DNA from: Clostridia bacterium
Lineage (GTDB): Bacteria; Bacillota; Clostridia; Oscillospirales; Acutalibacteraceae
Direction: 5' to 3'
Assembly (NCBI GenBank): GCA_017549285.1
Contig: JAFYVE010000017.1
Coordinates: 1 to 37,687, forward strand
Length of the DNA: 37,687 bases
Shown: positions 7,968 through 17,690 of the stretch, piece after piece
Position numbering within the stretch: position 1 is the first letter of the stretch
Layout: every line of letters starts with the position of its first letter
Position numbers and translations under genes: made by a program
The notes under the pieces: generated by a model
Seen by the model: only the letters and a program-made list of their open reading frames with translations
The model's database searches: none
What the model was told of the DNA's origin: nothing

Positions 7968-8639
7968 TTATAATCCTATAAGCTGAGCGGCAAAACTGCA
8001 GATATATGAATCACCTGCATAAGAAGCAACAGTTTCTGATGAGAATGAAACAATACTTAACACAACAGCGATAATAAAAACATAGAGGATACCTTTTACA
8101 ATACCGAAAACACCGCCGAGTATTGAATTGAGTTTTCCAATAATTTTAATCTTAGAAATAATTTTTGAAATCAATCTGCCCACAATTCTGAGAGCAATAA
8201 GAGCTATACAGGCAATTGCTGCAAAGCAGATGATATTAAGCACAACAAGAACAACAGGTCTTGCAATTTTTTCTTCAAGCTGAGCTACAGTTGTGATTTT
8301 TGAAAGCACATCCTGAGATAAAGCCGAAGCATCAATAAGCCCTGCTTTTTCTGCAAAGGTATACATTCCTTCGGGAAGAAAACCGAAAACTGAAGAAACT
8401 GCATCTGTCACGGCATTCTGAGCATCATTGTATTTCTGTTCAAGAAAAGCAGTAACTGTTGCCTTTGCAAAATTATCATAAACAAAAACTGAAGCATAGG
8501 GAGCAACGATTTTCGCAATTATAAAAGAAACGATACCTGAAAGAAGATCAAAAACTGTGAGGACAAATCCTCGTTTTGAACCTATAAAGGCTATAAGTGC
8601 GATAATAGCAACAAGAATAATATCAATCATATGAGCCAT
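7968..8639 (-). CDS. CvpA family membrane protein
   Basis: The protein begins MAHMIDIILVAIIALIAFIG and has about four hydrophobic helices with GSKRGF after the first, the usual CvpA layout. E. coli CvpA is linked to colicin V production and envelope stress; the molecular role in Clostridia is unsettled. The frame is open further upstream to 8702, but those codons overlap the upstream gene; the ATG at 8639 has AAAGAGG about 8 nt upstream and gives 223 residues, so I choose it. It follows the DUF5711 gene by 13 bases and is part of the ruvC-led array. Confidence 0.85.
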   Translation of the reverse strand: MAHMIDIILVAIIALIAFIGSKRGFVLTVFDLLSGIVSFIIAKIVAPYASVFVYDNFAKATVTAFLEQKYNDAQNAVTDAVSSVFGFLPEGMYTFAEKAGLIDASALSQDVLSKITTVAQLEEKIARPVVLVVLNIICFAAIACIALIALRIVGRLISKIISKIKIIGKLNSILGGVFGIVKGILYVFIIAVVLSIVSFSSETVASYAGDSYICSFAAQLIGL

Positions 8640-8652
8640 AAACAATACCTCT

Positions 8653-9966
8653 TTAATTCTGTGATTCGTCTTCAATCTGAGTGCTGTAAGAAGTGCTTGC
8701 ATAGGCAGGAAGCTTCTTTACAGAATCAGAAGAAAGAACATACAGATAATTTCCTTTGAATATCACATTATCAAAACGGTTGATATCTGTGATTGAACCG
8801 ACCAATTTACCTCTGTTTGAATAAGTTTCGGCTTTATCGGTGAAAAGTAATGCCACACTTTTATCGGAAACAGAAATATCTTTTAATTTACCTGTTACGG
8901 TAACGGTGAATCTCGGTTTTCCGTTTTTGCCGAAAAGAGTGAGATTATATGTATCATCGTGACTGTAGTCCTTTGTTACAAGAGCTACATACCGTTCACT
9001 CATATCCGTAAAGCATACATCAGAAGAAGAATATTCATAAACAATTGACTGTTCTTTACCTGATATGAGATAAACATTTTTATCTGTTATAACCTGAATT
9101 TTTCTGCCTGAAAGGAACTTTGTTCCGATAACTGTTTCATCAGAATATTCAAATGCGGCATAAGCAGAATCGTATTCAAAATCAAGGATATAGATTGTTG
9201 AACAAAGAACTGCATTGACTGAATCAATAACTGTCACACAGGCTTTTCCGCCCGATTTATCAAGAACTACATCCGAAATATATCCATCGGGACAGTTCCA
9301 CTGATAAATAAGCTTTCCGGTTTCATCCATACCGTAAAGAATTGTTCCCGATTTATGATCACGCACGGCAAGGGCATAATTCTTACGTGAGCTTATTGCC
9401 GCATAAATAATCTTGCCTTCTGTTTTCTGCTGGGAATACATTGATTCGTTCAGATGAAGAGAATATGAGTTATTGCCTCTGTCATAAATCAGAACTCTTG
9501 ATGAAGCAGAAACCAATCCGGGTGAAGAATAGGTTATCTGCTGAGATGCTGAAACAGAGCCCGATGCATTTACATAACTTATTCCGTTTTCTGTAAGAAT
9601 TGCATAAGCGTCGTCATACGGGAAGAAATCATACACCGTGTCACCACCTGTGCTGACAGAGAACTTTTCAGCAGCACTGCCGTAAACGGTTGAAGATATT
9701 TTACCCTGAACCGAATAAAGAACACCGCCTGTTGCGAAATCGGAAATTATATAAACAAGAGCAAGAACAACAACTGCAATAATGACGAGAGAAACTGTTG
9801 AAAGCTTTCTGTTTTCATCATTTTTCATATTCAAAATATTGTCAAATGTTCTTTCTGCCCTGAGTTTGCCGTTTTCTATCTTTTCTGAAAAAGAATCATC
9901 AGAAATATCTTCAATCCCGTCATCCCTGACGACGTGAAGTTCAGGCTTATTGTTTTCTTCACTCAT
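8653..9966 (-). CDS. DUF5711-type membrane-anchored beta-propeller-like protein
   Basis: This 437-residue protein has a hydrophilic acidic N-tail (1-54), one membrane helix (57-75) and a long extracellular region of repeated short beta-strand units with Tyr/Ser-rich turns (for example GKIIYAAISSRKNYALAV, GYISDVVLDKSGGKACVTV), consistent with a WD40-like propeller. It resembles the DUF5711 family, which I recall as commonly adjacent to cvpA in Clostridia. No catalytic residues are apparent; a scaffold or sensor role in the envelope is inferred from topology only. RBS GGTGG precedes the ATG; it lies 12 bases after truA. Confidence 0.72.
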   Translation of the reverse strand: MSEENNKPELHVVRDDGIEDISDDSFSEKIENGKLRAERTFDNILNMKNDENRKLSTVSLVIIAVVVLALVYIISDFATGGVLYSVQGKISSTVYGSAAEKFSVSTGGDTVYDFFPYDDAYAILTENGISYVNASGSVSASQQITYSSPGLVSASSRVLIYDRGNNSYSLHLNESMYSQQKTEGKIIYAAISSRKNYALAVRDHKSGTILYGMDETGKLIYQWNCPDGYISDVVLDKSGGKACVTVIDSVNAVLCSTIYILDFEYDSAYAAFEYSDETVIGTKFLSGRKIQVITDKNVYLISGKEQSIVYEYSSSDVCFTDMSERYVALVTKDYSHDDTYNLTLFGKNGKPRFTVTVTGKLKDISVSDKSVALLFTDKAETYSNRGKLVGSITDINRFDNVIFKGNYLYVLSSDSVKKLPAYASTSYSTQIEDESQN

Positions 9967-9978
9967 ATTATCACCACC

Positions 9979-10713
9979 TTAGTAATTGACTTTATTGAGG
10001 TATAAACCCTCAGGAGAAACGGTTTTACCCGCTTTATTTCTGTCAAGGGAAAGAATGATATCTTTTATATCGTCTTTCCCGATTTTACCTTCATTTATGT
10101 AGATAAGTGTGCCGACCATTATACGGACCATATTATAAAGAAATCCGTCGCCCGACACTTTAAAAATAATCATATCTCCTTCACGTGTTACGGATGCATC
10201 AAAAACTGTTCTGACTTTGTCGTGAACAGAGCTGCCCGAAGCACAAAATGCTGAGTAATCGTAAGTGCCGATAAAATCCTTGGCTGCTTTATCCAATTCT
10301 GACTCGTTAAGCTTATATATGTATTGAAAAACGGTATCAAGAAGAAAAGGATTTCTGAGTTCTGAGTTCCATATTTTATAGATATACTCCTTAGACTTTG
10401 TGTCAAACCTTGCATGAAACTCAAGAGGAACTTCTTCGCACCTGAGAACTACAATATCGAGAGGCAGTTTCGCATTCAATGCCTTGACAACAGTTTCGCA
10501 AGGCATCTGTTTATCTGTTCTGAAATTACAGCAGAATTCATTTGCGTGAACACCTGCATCAGTTCTTGAACAGCCGTTGACGGAAATCTTTTCACAGAAA
10601 ATCTGTTCTGCAGCCTCTTCAAGCTGTCCCTGAACGGTGTCGGCATTTTCCTGAATCTGCCAGCCGTGATATGCAGTTCCGTTATATTTAAGCCAGAGTC
10701 TTAAATTACGCAT
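9979..10713 (-). CDS. truA: tRNA pseudouridine(38-40) synthase
   Basis: The 244-residue protein contains the TruA active-site loop GCSRTDAGVHA with catalytic Asp at residue 52, the N-terminal YNGTAYHGWQ motif (10-19) and FLYNMVRIMVGTL in the C-terminal domain. TruA isomerises uridines 38-40 in the anticodon arm of many tRNAs. Its ATG overlaps the ecfT stop (TAATG), indicating translational coupling, as in the classic Firmicutes ecfA1-ecfA2-ecfT-truA arrangement. Confidence 0.97.
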   Translation of the reverse strand: MRNLRLWLKYNGTAYHGWQIQENADTVQGQLEEAAEQIFCEKISVNGCSRTDAGVHANEFCCNFRTDKQMPCETVVKALNAKLPLDIVVLRCEEVPLEFHARFDTKSKEYIYKIWNSELRNPFLLDTVFQYIYKLNESELDKAAKDFIGTYDYSAFCASGSSVHDKVRTVFDASVTREGDMIIFKVSGDGFLYNMVRIMVGTLIYINEGKIGKDDIKDIILSLDRNKAGKTVSPEGLYLNKVNY

Positions 10714-11528
10714 TAAATAACAGCTCCGAAAAAGTAGTTGAGAAGAATGATGCCTGCAAGCATAACAGCTATAACGACAAATGCAACAGCATCACGCCAG
10801 CTGAATTTCATCTGCTTCATTCTTGTTCTTTTATTGTTTCCGTTGTAACATCTGCACTCCATAGCAAATGCGAGTTCGTATGCTCTTCTGAATGAGTTGA
10901 CAAACAGAGGGATAAAAATCGGAACGAGAGCCTTTGCTCGCTGAACCAGATTGCCTGAATCAAGGTCAGCGCCTCTTGCCTTCTGAGCATTCATAATCTT
11001 ATCGATTTCTTCAATAAGCGTAGGAATGAATCTCAGAGCAATGGTCATCATCATTGCGAGAGTATCAACGGGCACCTTGATTTTATTCAGAGGTGACAGC
11101 AGCCTTGAAATGCCGTCTGTCAGCGTTGTGGGAGAGGTTGTGTATGTCAGAAGTGAGCTGACAAGAATAAGCGTGATAATTCTGATTGCCATAAAGACAG
11201 CCGTAAATATACCGCCTGTGGTGATTTTTATTTTCCACCAATCAAGAAGAACAGTTCCGCTATCGTTATAAAAAATCTGAAGAACAGAAGTAAGAACAAT
11301 GATGAAATAAATCATCTTCATTCCTTTGAATACAACCTTGAATGAAATTTTTGAGATTGCAACGGAAACAACCGCAAAAAGAACGATAAGTGCAAGGGAT
11401 AAAAAGTTCTTGCAGAGGAAAATTTCAACAAGTGCAAGAAAAACAACAATAAGCTTTGCTCTTGCATCAAGTCTGTGAATAAATGACTCACCGGGGAAAT
11501 ACTGACCGATTGTAATATCTTTAATCAT
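10713..11528 (-). CDS. ecfT: Energy-coupling factor transporter transmembrane protein EcfT
   Basis: A 271-residue membrane protein with about six hydrophobic helices and the two coupling-helix signatures: QKARGADL and AMECRCYNG, variants of the family ARG motifs that contact the ATPases. EcfT couples ATP hydrolysis by EcfA1/EcfA2 to exchangeable S components for vitamins or metals. No S component is encoded here, so this is probably a shared (group II) module. Start ATG overlaps the ecfA2 stop by one base, with a strong AGGAGG just upstream. Confidence 0.95.
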   Translation of the reverse strand: MIKDITIGQYFPGESFIHRLDARAKLIVVFLALVEIFLCKNFLSLALIVLFAVVSVAISKISFKVVFKGMKMIYFIIVLTSVLQIFYNDSGTVLLDWWKIKITTGGIFTAVFMAIRIITLILVSSLLTYTTSPTTLTDGISRLLSPLNKIKVPVDTLAMMMTIALRFIPTLIEEIDKIMNAQKARGADLDSGNLVQRAKALVPIFIPLFVNSFRRAYELAFAMECRCYNGNNKRTRMKQMKFSWRDAVAFVVIAVMLAGIILLNYFFGAVI

Positions 11529-12391
11529 TATCGGCTACCTCCTTTGTGAAGATATCTGAGGATTTCTTCTGCGGCAGCGTCAACGGTATAGACATCTGTG
11601 CTCAGATTAAAGCCGTATCTTTTAAGCTCTGCGAAAATTTTTGTTATCTGAGGAATATTAAGCCCCATTTCGCGGAGTTCGCTCTCGTGAGAGAACACCT
11701 CTTCAACGGTATCGTTAAAAGAAATCTTACCCTTATTGAGAACAATGATTCTTTCAGCAACGGAAGCAACGTCCTCCATAGAATGAGAAACGATAATAAC
11801 AGTGCTTCCCGTTTTTTCACGGTAATTCTTTATAAGTTCAAGGATAACCTTTCTGCCTCTGGGGTCAAGACCTGCTGCAGGTTCGTCCATTATGAGGACT
11901 TCGGGCTCCATAGCCATTACACCTGCTATTGCGACACGTCTTTTTTCACCGCCCGAAAGGTCAAAGGGAGATTTTTCAAACATACTCTCTTTAAGACCGA
12001 CAAATTCAGCGGCTTTTCTGACTCTTCTGTCAATTTCAGCCTTATCCAATCCCATATTTGTCGGGCCGAATGCAATATCCTTGTAAACAGTTGATTCAAA
12101 AAGCTGATATTCAGGATACTGGAAGCAGAGTCCGACTCTGAAACGTGCCTTATGCGCTGTTTCACGGCTTTCGTTAATATCCTTGCCGTCAAGAAGAATC
12201 TGACCTTCAGAGGGTTTTAAAAGCGCATTGAAATGCTGAATAAGTGTCGATTTACCCGAACCTGTATGACCGATAATTGCAACCATTTCGCCCTTTTCGA
12301 CGGACAGGTTAATATTATCGATTGCGGCAATTTCAAAAGGTGTGCCGATACCGTATTTATACGAAAGATTTTTAATTTCGAGGATACTCAA
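11528..12391 (-). CDS. ecfA2: Energy-coupling factor transporter ATPase EcfA2
   Basis: ABC ATPase of 287 residues: Walker A GHTGSGKST (41-49), Q-loop Q91, signature LSGGEKRR (145-152), Walker B VLIMDEP with D169-E170, and the H-loop in VSHSM. It pairs with EcfA1 to drive ECF vitamin transporters. The start codon is TTG at 12391, supported by GGAGG 9 nt upstream and by the match of the N-terminus MSILEIKNLSYKYG to the family; it overlaps the TGA stop of ecfA1. The rare TTG start with a strong ribosome binding site may set the EcfA1:EcfA2 ratio. Confidence 0.95.
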   Translation of the reverse strand: MSILEIKNLSYKYGIGTPFEIAAIDNINLSVEKGEMVAIIGHTGSGKSTLIQHFNALLKPSEGQILLDGKDINESRETAHKARFRVGLCFQYPEYQLFESTVYKDIAFGPTNMGLDKAEIDRRVRKAAEFVGLKESMFEKSPFDLSGGEKRRVAIAGVMAMEPEVLIMDEPAAGLDPRGRKVILELIKNYREKTGSTVIIVSHSMEDVASVAERIIVLNKGKISFNDTVEEVFSHESELREMGLNIPQITKIFAELKRYGFNLSTDVYTVDAAAEEILRYLHKGGSR

Positions 12392-13254
12392 TTCAGGGCA
12401 CCTCCCGAAACAGAAAATTTGAAGCCTTCAATGAATTCATCCGGTGTAAGAATTCCGTCAGGAAGATTTACACCTTTCTTTTTAAGCATCAGGGCGAGTT
12501 TTGCACTGTCGGGAAGTTCAAGACCTGCGTTTTCGATTACGTCTTCGTGTGCAAAAACTTCTTTAGGAGTACCATCAAGGACAACATTACCACCGTTCAT
12601 AACAATAACTCTGTCAGCTTTTACAGCTTCGTCCATATAGTGAGTGATAAGTATAACTGTTTTGCCCATTTCCCTGTTAAGACGGAGAAGGGACTTCATA
12701 ACCTCTTCCCTGCCTTTAGGGTCAAGCATTGCAGTCGGTTCATCAAGAACAATACAGTCTGTCTGCATTGCCATAACACCTGCTATGGCAACTCTCTGTT
12801 TCTGACCGCCCGAAAGTTTGTGGGGCTCGTGAAGTCTGTATTCATACATTCCGACTGCTTTCAGGGCATCGTCAACACGCTGTCTGATTTCTTTGGGCTC
12901 GATACCTAAGTTTTCGGGACCAAAAGCTACATCTTCTTCAACAATGGTTGCGACAATCTGATTATCGGGATTCTGAAAAACAACACCGACTTTCTGACGG
13001 ATTTCATATTCAAGATTTTCGTCAGCAGTGTCCATACCGTCAACAAAGATCTTGCCTGTTTCAGGAAGGATAATTGCATTCGAAAGCTTTGCAATTGTTG
13101 ACTTACCTGAGCCGTTATGACCGAGAATTGCGACAAACTCACCTTTTTTAATGTCGATATTTATATTTTTAATCGCAAGAGGTAAAGGAGTTTCGTTATC
13201 CGACTCATAACGGAAAGAAACATCACAGAACCTTATGAGAAAATCATTGTTCAT
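12388..13254 (-). CDS. ecfA1: Energy-coupling factor transporter ATPase EcfA1
   Basis: ABC ATPase of 288 residues with Walker A GHNGSGKST (45-53), Q-loop Q94, signature LSGGQKQRV (147-155) and Walker B IVLDEPTAMLDP with D171-E172. Position first in the block, and the Q-rich signature typical of EcfA1, separate it from EcfA2. It overlaps ecfA2 by four bases. ATG preceded by AAAGGA. The gap to the upstream methyltransferase gene is 27 bases with no terminator. Confidence 0.95.
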   Translation of the reverse strand: MNNDFLIRFCDVSFRYESDNETPLPLAIKNINIDIKKGEFVAILGHNGSGKSTIAKLSNAIILPETGKIFVDGMDTADENLEYEIRQKVGVVFQNPDNQIVATIVEEDVAFGPENLGIEPKEIRQRVDDALKAVGMYEYRLHEPHKLSGGQKQRVAIAGVMAMQTDCIVLDEPTAMLDPKGREEVMKSLLRLNREMGKTVILITHYMDEAVKADRVIVMNGGNVVLDGTPKEVFAHEDVIENAGLELPDSAKLALMLKKKGVNLPDGILTPDEFIEGFKFSVSGGALN

Positions 13255-13281
13255 TTTAAAAGTCCTTTAAAACAAAAAGTT

Positions 13282-14145
13282 TTATTTCTGCCAGATTGCA
13301 GTTGAACCGCAAGGAAGGCAGAGTCCAGAAGAAGTTACGGGGAGACCGAGTTCATCGGCTGAAACGGTACCGCCGAAAACAGGCTTGATAACAGAGCCCA
13401 GTATGTACTGCATAACAGCAGGTGAAAGACCTGTTGTGTAGGAGTTGATGAGGAAGAGAAGTGAATCTTCCGTAAGAAGCTCACGGCAGAGTTCACAAAG
13501 ACGGTAAACCTCATCCTCAAGCTTCCAGACCTCACCGCCGGGGCCTCTTCCGTATGATGGCGGGTCCATAATGATGATGTCATAGTGGTTGCCACGTCTG
13601 ATTTCACGTTCAACAAACTTGATACAATCATCAACAAGCCATCTGACGGGCATTTTTTCAACAGCAGTTGACATTGCATTCTCTTTTGCCCAGAGCACCA
13701 TACCCTTGGAAGCATCAACGTGAGTGACAGATGCACCTGCTTTAAGAGCAGAGATTGTAGCACCGCCTGTATAAGCAAAGAGGTTAAGAACTTTTACTTC
13801 CCTGTCCTGTTTTTTTATCGTTTCGGCAACAAAATCCCAGTTAACAGCCTGTTCGGGAAAAAGACCTGTATGCTTGAAGCCCATTGTTTTTATATTGAAT
13901 GTCAGGTCATTGTAGTCAATAGTCCAACGGTCGGGAATGTTCTTGTAAACCTCCCATTTTCCGCCGCCTGAATTTGAACGGAAATATCTTGCATCTGCCT
14001 TTTTCCACAGAGGATGCTTTTTAGGGGTATTCCATATAACCTGAGGGTCGGGTCTTATAAGTGTGACGTTGCCCCATCTTTCGAGTCTTTCACCCGAGGA
14101 GCAATCAATAAGTTCATAATCAATCCATTTATCTGAAATTCTCAT
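13282..14145 (-). CDS. Class I SAM-dependent methyltransferase, RlmI/RlmK-like
   Basis: This 287-residue protein has the family motif GLFPEQ (94-99), SAM-binding motif I NLFAYTGGAT (121-130), acidic D144 after beta-2 and motif IV MDPPSYGRG (193-201), typical of N/C-methylating rRNA enzymes in the Methyltrans_SAM (RlmI-like) group. It lacks the N-terminal PUA domain of E. coli RlmI. The likely substrate is rRNA or another RNA, but the target base is not evident. Its ATG overlaps the glmM stop codon (TAATG), so the two are translationally coupled. Confidence 0.85.
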   Translation of the reverse strand: MRISDKWIDYELIDCSSGERLERWGNVTLIRPDPQVIWNTPKKHPLWKKADARYFRSNSGGGKWEVYKNIPDRWTIDYNDLTFNIKTMGFKHTGLFPEQAVNWDFVAETIKKQDREVKVLNLFAYTGGATISALKAGASVTHVDASKGMVLWAKENAMSTAVEKMPVRWLVDDCIKFVEREIRRGNHYDIIIMDPPSYGRGPGGEVWKLEDEVYRLCELCRELLTEDSLLFLINSYTTGLSPAVMQYILGSVIKPVFGGTVSADELGLPVTSSGLCLPCGSTAIWQK

Positions 14146-15494
14146 TATATAAGCCTTTCTTCGACAATCTGCGCAATCATCGTTGCAAGATTTTCAATCT
14201 GTTCTTTATTTCTGCCCTCGATCATTACACGTACAAGGGGCTCTGTACCTGAAGCACGGACAAGAACTCTGCCGTTTGTGCCGAGTTCTTTTTCAGCCGC
14301 TTCTATGGCTAGTTTTATATCTTTGTCTTCACTGAGTCTGTGCTTACCGAATGCGGAAACCTTAACGTTTTTGAGCACCTGCGGGAAGATTTCAATTTCT
14401 GATGCGAGTTCATCGAGAGATTTACCGGTATCTCTGATAATATTGAGTATCTGAACGGCTGACAGCTGACCGTCACCTGTTGTTGCATGGTCAAGGAAAA
14501 TAAGGTGTCCCGACTGTTCACCGCCGATATGATAACCCTTTTCAAGCATTCTTTCAAGAACATATCTGTCACCGACTTTTGTTTTTTCACAGTTGATACC
14601 GTTCTTATCACAGAATTCGAAAAGACCCATATTACTCATAACGGTTGCAACAAGAGTGTTACCGTTGAGTTTATTCTTTTCTTTGAGATATTTTGCAGCA
14701 ATAGCCATAAGCATATCACCGTCAACGAGATTACCGTTTTTATCAACAGCCAATAATCTGTCGGCATCACCGTCGAATGCAAAACCTGCATCAAAACCGT
14801 TAGCCTTTACGTAAGACGAAAGTGCTTCGATATGTGTTGAACCGCAGTTTTCATTGATGTTTGTACCGTTGGGGTCTGCATTTATAACAACACATTCAGC
14901 ACCGAGCTGTTTGAACAGTGTGTTTGCAGTGACACTTGCCGAGCCGTTTGCACAGTCAAGGGCAATTTTCATACCGTAGAAAAGTCTGTCGGCTGTTTCG
15001 GCAATGTGGTTTATATAATCCCTGACAGCATTCTGTGCCTGAGTAACTTTACCTACTTCACCGCCTATGACAACGGGAGGCATTCTTACTTCATCAAGAA
15101 TAATCGACTCAATTTCTTCCTCCATTGCGTCGGGAAGCTTATATCCTGTACGCTGAAAGATTTTGATTCCGTTGTATTCACAGGGGTTATGTGACGCTGA
15201 AATCATCACGCCTGCATCGTAGCCGTATTCCCTGACAAGAAATGCAACTGCGGGAGTGGGAACGACACCGAGCATAAGAACATCAGCACCGACTGAACAA
15301 AGACCCGAAGCGAGAGCAAAGGAAAGCATATCTGCAGATTTTCTCGTATCAGTTCCGATAAGCACCTTCGGCTTACCCGAAGTGTTCTCAGCAAGCACCA
15401 TTGCAGTTGCCCTGCCGATTTTCATTGCAAGTTCACTTGTGATTTCAGTATTTGCAATTCCTCTTGCGCCGTCTGTACCGAATAATCTGCCCAT
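14145..15494 (-). CDS. glmM: Phosphoglucosamine mutase
   Basis: The 449-residue protein starts MGRLFGTDGARG and has the phosphoserine loop MISASHNP with S101, the metal-binding loop DGDADR (241-246), the sugar-binding GGEQSGH and the phosphate-binding RASGTEPLVRVM near the C-terminus, all as in GlmM. It converts glucosamine 6-phosphate to glucosamine 1-phosphate for UDP-GlcNAc, feeding peptidoglycan, which fits mltG at the end of the same array. RBS AAGGAG starts within the stop codon of ruvB. No glmS ribozyme is present here. Confidence 0.97.
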   Translation of the reverse strand: MGRLFGTDGARGIANTEITSELAMKIGRATAMVLAENTSGKPKVLIGTDTRKSADMLSFALASGLCSVGADVLMLGVVPTPAVAFLVREYGYDAGVMISASHNPCEYNGIKIFQRTGYKLPDAMEEEIESIILDEVRMPPVVIGGEVGKVTQAQNAVRDYINHIAETADRLFYGMKIALDCANGSASVTANTLFKQLGAECVVINADPNGTNINENCGSTHIEALSSYVKANGFDAGFAFDGDADRLLAVDKNGNLVDGDMLMAIAAKYLKEKNKLNGNTLVATVMSNMGLFEFCDKNGINCEKTKVGDRYVLERMLEKGYHIGGEQSGHLIFLDHATTGDGQLSAVQILNIIRDTGKSLDELASEIEIFPQVLKNVKVSAFGKHRLSEDKDIKLAIEAAEKELGTNGRVLVRASGTEPLVRVMIEGRNKEQIENLATMIAQIVEERLI

Positions 15495-15506
15495 AACAAA
15501 AACTCC

Positions 15507-16529
15507 TTAATAAATTGTCTGCTGACCGGGTTTTTCAATTCCTAAGTGTGTATATGCCGCATTTGTAACAATTCTGCCTCGGGGTGTTCTTCCGAGAAAA
15601 CCTATCTGCATAAGATAAGGTTCATAAACATCTTCAATAGTGATTGCTTCCTCACCGATAGCCGCAGAAATGGTTTCAAGACCGACAGGGCCGCCGTTGT
15701 AATTGTTTATCATTGTGGTGAGAAGAAGTCTGTCTATATTGTCAAGACCAAGCTCATCAATTTCCATTCTTGAAAGTGCCAGTCTTGCATCCTGTTCAGT
15801 AATCGTACCGCTTCCGATAACCTGAGCAAAATCCCTTGCTCGTTTTAAAAGTCTGTTTGCGATACGCGGTGTACCTCTTGAGCGTGATGCGATTTCCAGC
15901 GCACCGTCATCGTCAATACCTATTCCGAGGATTCCCGCACTTCTCTTTACAATCTCTGCAAGCTCCTGCGGTGTGTAGAGTTCAAGTCGGAGAACTACAC
16001 CGAATCTGTCACGAAGAGGTGCTGTCAGCTGACCTGCTCTTGTAGTGGCACCGACAAGGGTGAAGGGTTTGATGTCGAGTCTTATACTTCTTGCGGAAGG
16101 ACCTTTACCGATGATGATATCAATGACATTATCCTCCATTGCAGGATAAAGAACTTCTTCAACGCTTCTTGAAAGACGATGAATTTCGTCAATAAAAAGA
16201 ACATCACCTTCATTAAGGTTTGTCAGGAGTGCCGCAAGGTCACCGGGCTTTTCAATTGCAGGGCCTGATGTGACTCTTATCTGGACATTCATCTGATTTG
16301 CGATAATACCTGCAAGAGTTGTTTTACCAAGTCCGGGAGGACCGTAAAGAAGCACGTGGTCAAGTGTTTCACCTCTGCCGAGTGCGGCATCCATATAGAT
16401 TTTCAGATTTTCCTTGACCTTTTCCTGACCGATGTAATCTTCAAGGGTCTTTGGTCTTAAAGAAACCTCCGTGTCATTATCATTCTGTGTAAATTCGGGT
16501 GACATCATACGGTATTCATTTTCTTCCAA
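15507..16529 (-). CDS. ruvB: Holliday junction branch migration DNA helicase RuvB
   Basis: AAA+ ATPase of 340 residues: SPEF N-terminal motif, [12 protein letters not shown], Walker [10 protein letters not shown] (63-71), Walker B FIDEIHR with D114-E115, sensor region VGATTRAG and the winged-helix C-terminus ending [10 protein letters not shown]. RuvB hexamers drive branch migration at junctions bound by RuvA. The start is TTG at 16529, with AGGGTG 7 nt upstream; the ATG pair at residues 8-9 has no good ribosome binding site and would trim the conserved N-terminus. Order ruvC-ruvA-ruvB is standard. Confidence 0.97.
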   Translation of the reverse strand: MEENEYRMMSPEFTQNDNDTEVSLRPKTLEDYIGQEKVKENLKIYMDAALGRGETLDHVLLYGPPGLGKTTLAGIIANQMNVQIRVTSGPAIEKPGDLAALLTNLNEGDVLFIDEIHRLSRSVEEVLYPAMEDNVIDIIIGKGPSARSIRLDIKPFTLVGATTRAGQLTAPLRDRFGVVLRLELYTPQELAEIVKRSAGILGIGIDDDGALEIASRSRGTPRIANRLLKRARDFAQVIGSGTITEQDARLALSRMEIDELGLDNIDRLLLTTMINNYNGGPVGLETISAAIGEEAITIEDVYEPYLMQIGFLGRTPRGRIVTNAAYTHLGIEKPGQQTIY

Positions 16530-16545
16530 TTTTATTCACCCTTTC

Positions 16546-17148
16546 TTAAAGATTCTTTGAAAGCACCGTGAGAGCTTTTTTGATAAGCTCTTCGACGGAG
16601 AGATTTTTATCAAAAGCGGAAACAGCCTTTGCCGCTTCATATTTTGAATAGCCGAGGAACTGAAGAGCCGAAACAGCTTCCTGAGTATTATCCGATGCAT
16701 TCACAGCCGCAACAGCATCGAATTCCTCAGAAACATCATTTGTAACCGCTGTGAGTTTTCCTTTGAGTTCAAGCACAATTCTCTGTGCAATCTTGGGACC
16801 GATCCCCTGAGCCTTTGTAACTGATTTGGCATCACCTGAAGCCACAGCCATTGCAAGCTTATCGGGAGTCATTTCAGAGAGGACTGCAAGAGCTGCTTTG
16901 GGGCCTACACCCGAAATACCGATAAGAAGCTTAAAACAATCGAGTTCATTCATATCTTTGAAGCCGAAAAGCTCGAGTGCATCCTCTCTAACGGCAAGAT
17001 AAGTATAAAGAGTTGTTTGTGAGCCGATATTGCCGACCGTTTTCAGAGTATTGAGTGAACAGCTGCATCTGAAAGCAACTCCGCCGCATTCGACGGCAAC
17101 AGATGAAGCATCAATATGAACTATATTTCCAGTTACGGAATAAAACAT
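16546..17148 (-). CDS. ruvA: Holliday junction branch migration protein RuvA
   Basis: A 200-residue protein with the three RuvA parts: N-terminal OB fold (starting MFYSVTGNIVHID), helix-hairpin-helix segments ISGVGPKAAL and AQGIGPKIAQRIV, and a C-terminal domain III that contacts RuvB (about 155-200, ALQFLGYSKYEA). RuvA tetramers hold the Holliday junction in an open square form. It begins 12 bases after ruvC and is followed by ruvB after 16. Confidence 0.97.
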   Translation of the reverse strand: MFYSVTGNIVHIDASSVAVECGGVAFRCSCSLNTLKTVGNIGSQTTLYTYLAVREDALELFGFKDMNELDCFKLLIGISGVGPKAALAVLSEMTPDKLAMAVASGDAKSVTKAQGIGPKIAQRIVLELKGKLTAVTNDVSEEFDAVAAVNASDNTQEAVSALQFLGYSKYEAAKAVSAFDKNLSVEELIKKALTVLSKNL

Positions 17149-17160
17149 TTTCTCAGTCCT

Positions 17161-17664
17161 TTAAATATAATTGAGTCTGCCGAGTGCAGAGCCGCTTGAA
17201 TGTGCGTGGCAGATTGCCATTGCAAGTGCATCTGCCGTGTCATCGGGTTTGGGAACCTTGTCAAGATTCAGCAAAAGCTTTGTCATCTCCTGAACCTGTT
17301 TCTTTTCTGCTCTGCCGTAGCCGACAACACTCTGCTTGACCTGAAGAGGTGTGTATTCAAAAATGGGAACACCGTGTTGCCTTGCGGAAAGGAGAATGAC
17401 TCCCCTTGCCTGAGCTACATCAATAGCTGTTTTCTGATTCGTATTAAAGAAGAGTTTTTCAATTGCCATAGCATCAGGTTTATAAATTTCAACAAGATTT
17501 GTAAGTCCCGAATAGATGTGAAGGAGCCTGTCGGTGAAATCGGTATGTGCCTGTGTGGTTATCGCACCGAAATCAAGAACTTTAAAATGATTGTTCTTAT
17601 ATTCAATTACACCGTAACCTACAATTGCATAACCCGGGTCAATTCCCAATATAACCAAGCACAC
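17161..17664 (-). CDS. ruvC: Crossover junction endodeoxyribonuclease RuvC
   Basis: The 167-residue resolvase has the RNase H-like fold with catalytic acids D9 (LGIDPGYA), E69 (AIEKLFF), D142 and D145 (DDTADALAMA), matching the E. coli D7/E66/D138/D141 set. It cuts Holliday junctions symmetrically. The chosen start is GTG at 17664 with AGGG 7 nt upstream; a TTG two codons later (MVILGIDPG) is an alternative. It is the first gene of the 15-gene array and has a promoter directly upstream, divergent from the Eis-like gene. Confidence 0.96.
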   Translation of the reverse strand: MCLVILGIDPGYAIVGYGVIEYKNNHFKVLDFGAITTQAHTDFTDRLLHIYSGLTNLVEIYKPDAMAIEKLFFNTNQKTAIDVAQARGVILLSARQHGVPIFEYTPLQVKQSVVGYGRAEKKQVQEMTKLLLNLDKVPKPDDTADALAMAICHAHSSGSALGRLNYI

Positions 17665-17690
17665 TTCACCACCCTAACATTTTTCAGTTT

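Noticed and set aside
11546-12094. 182-residue plus-strand reading frame
   Set aside because: It lies fully inside ecfA2 on the opposite strand, has no ribosome binding site, and its cysteine/phenylalanine-rich product is typical of antisense translation of a conserved gene.
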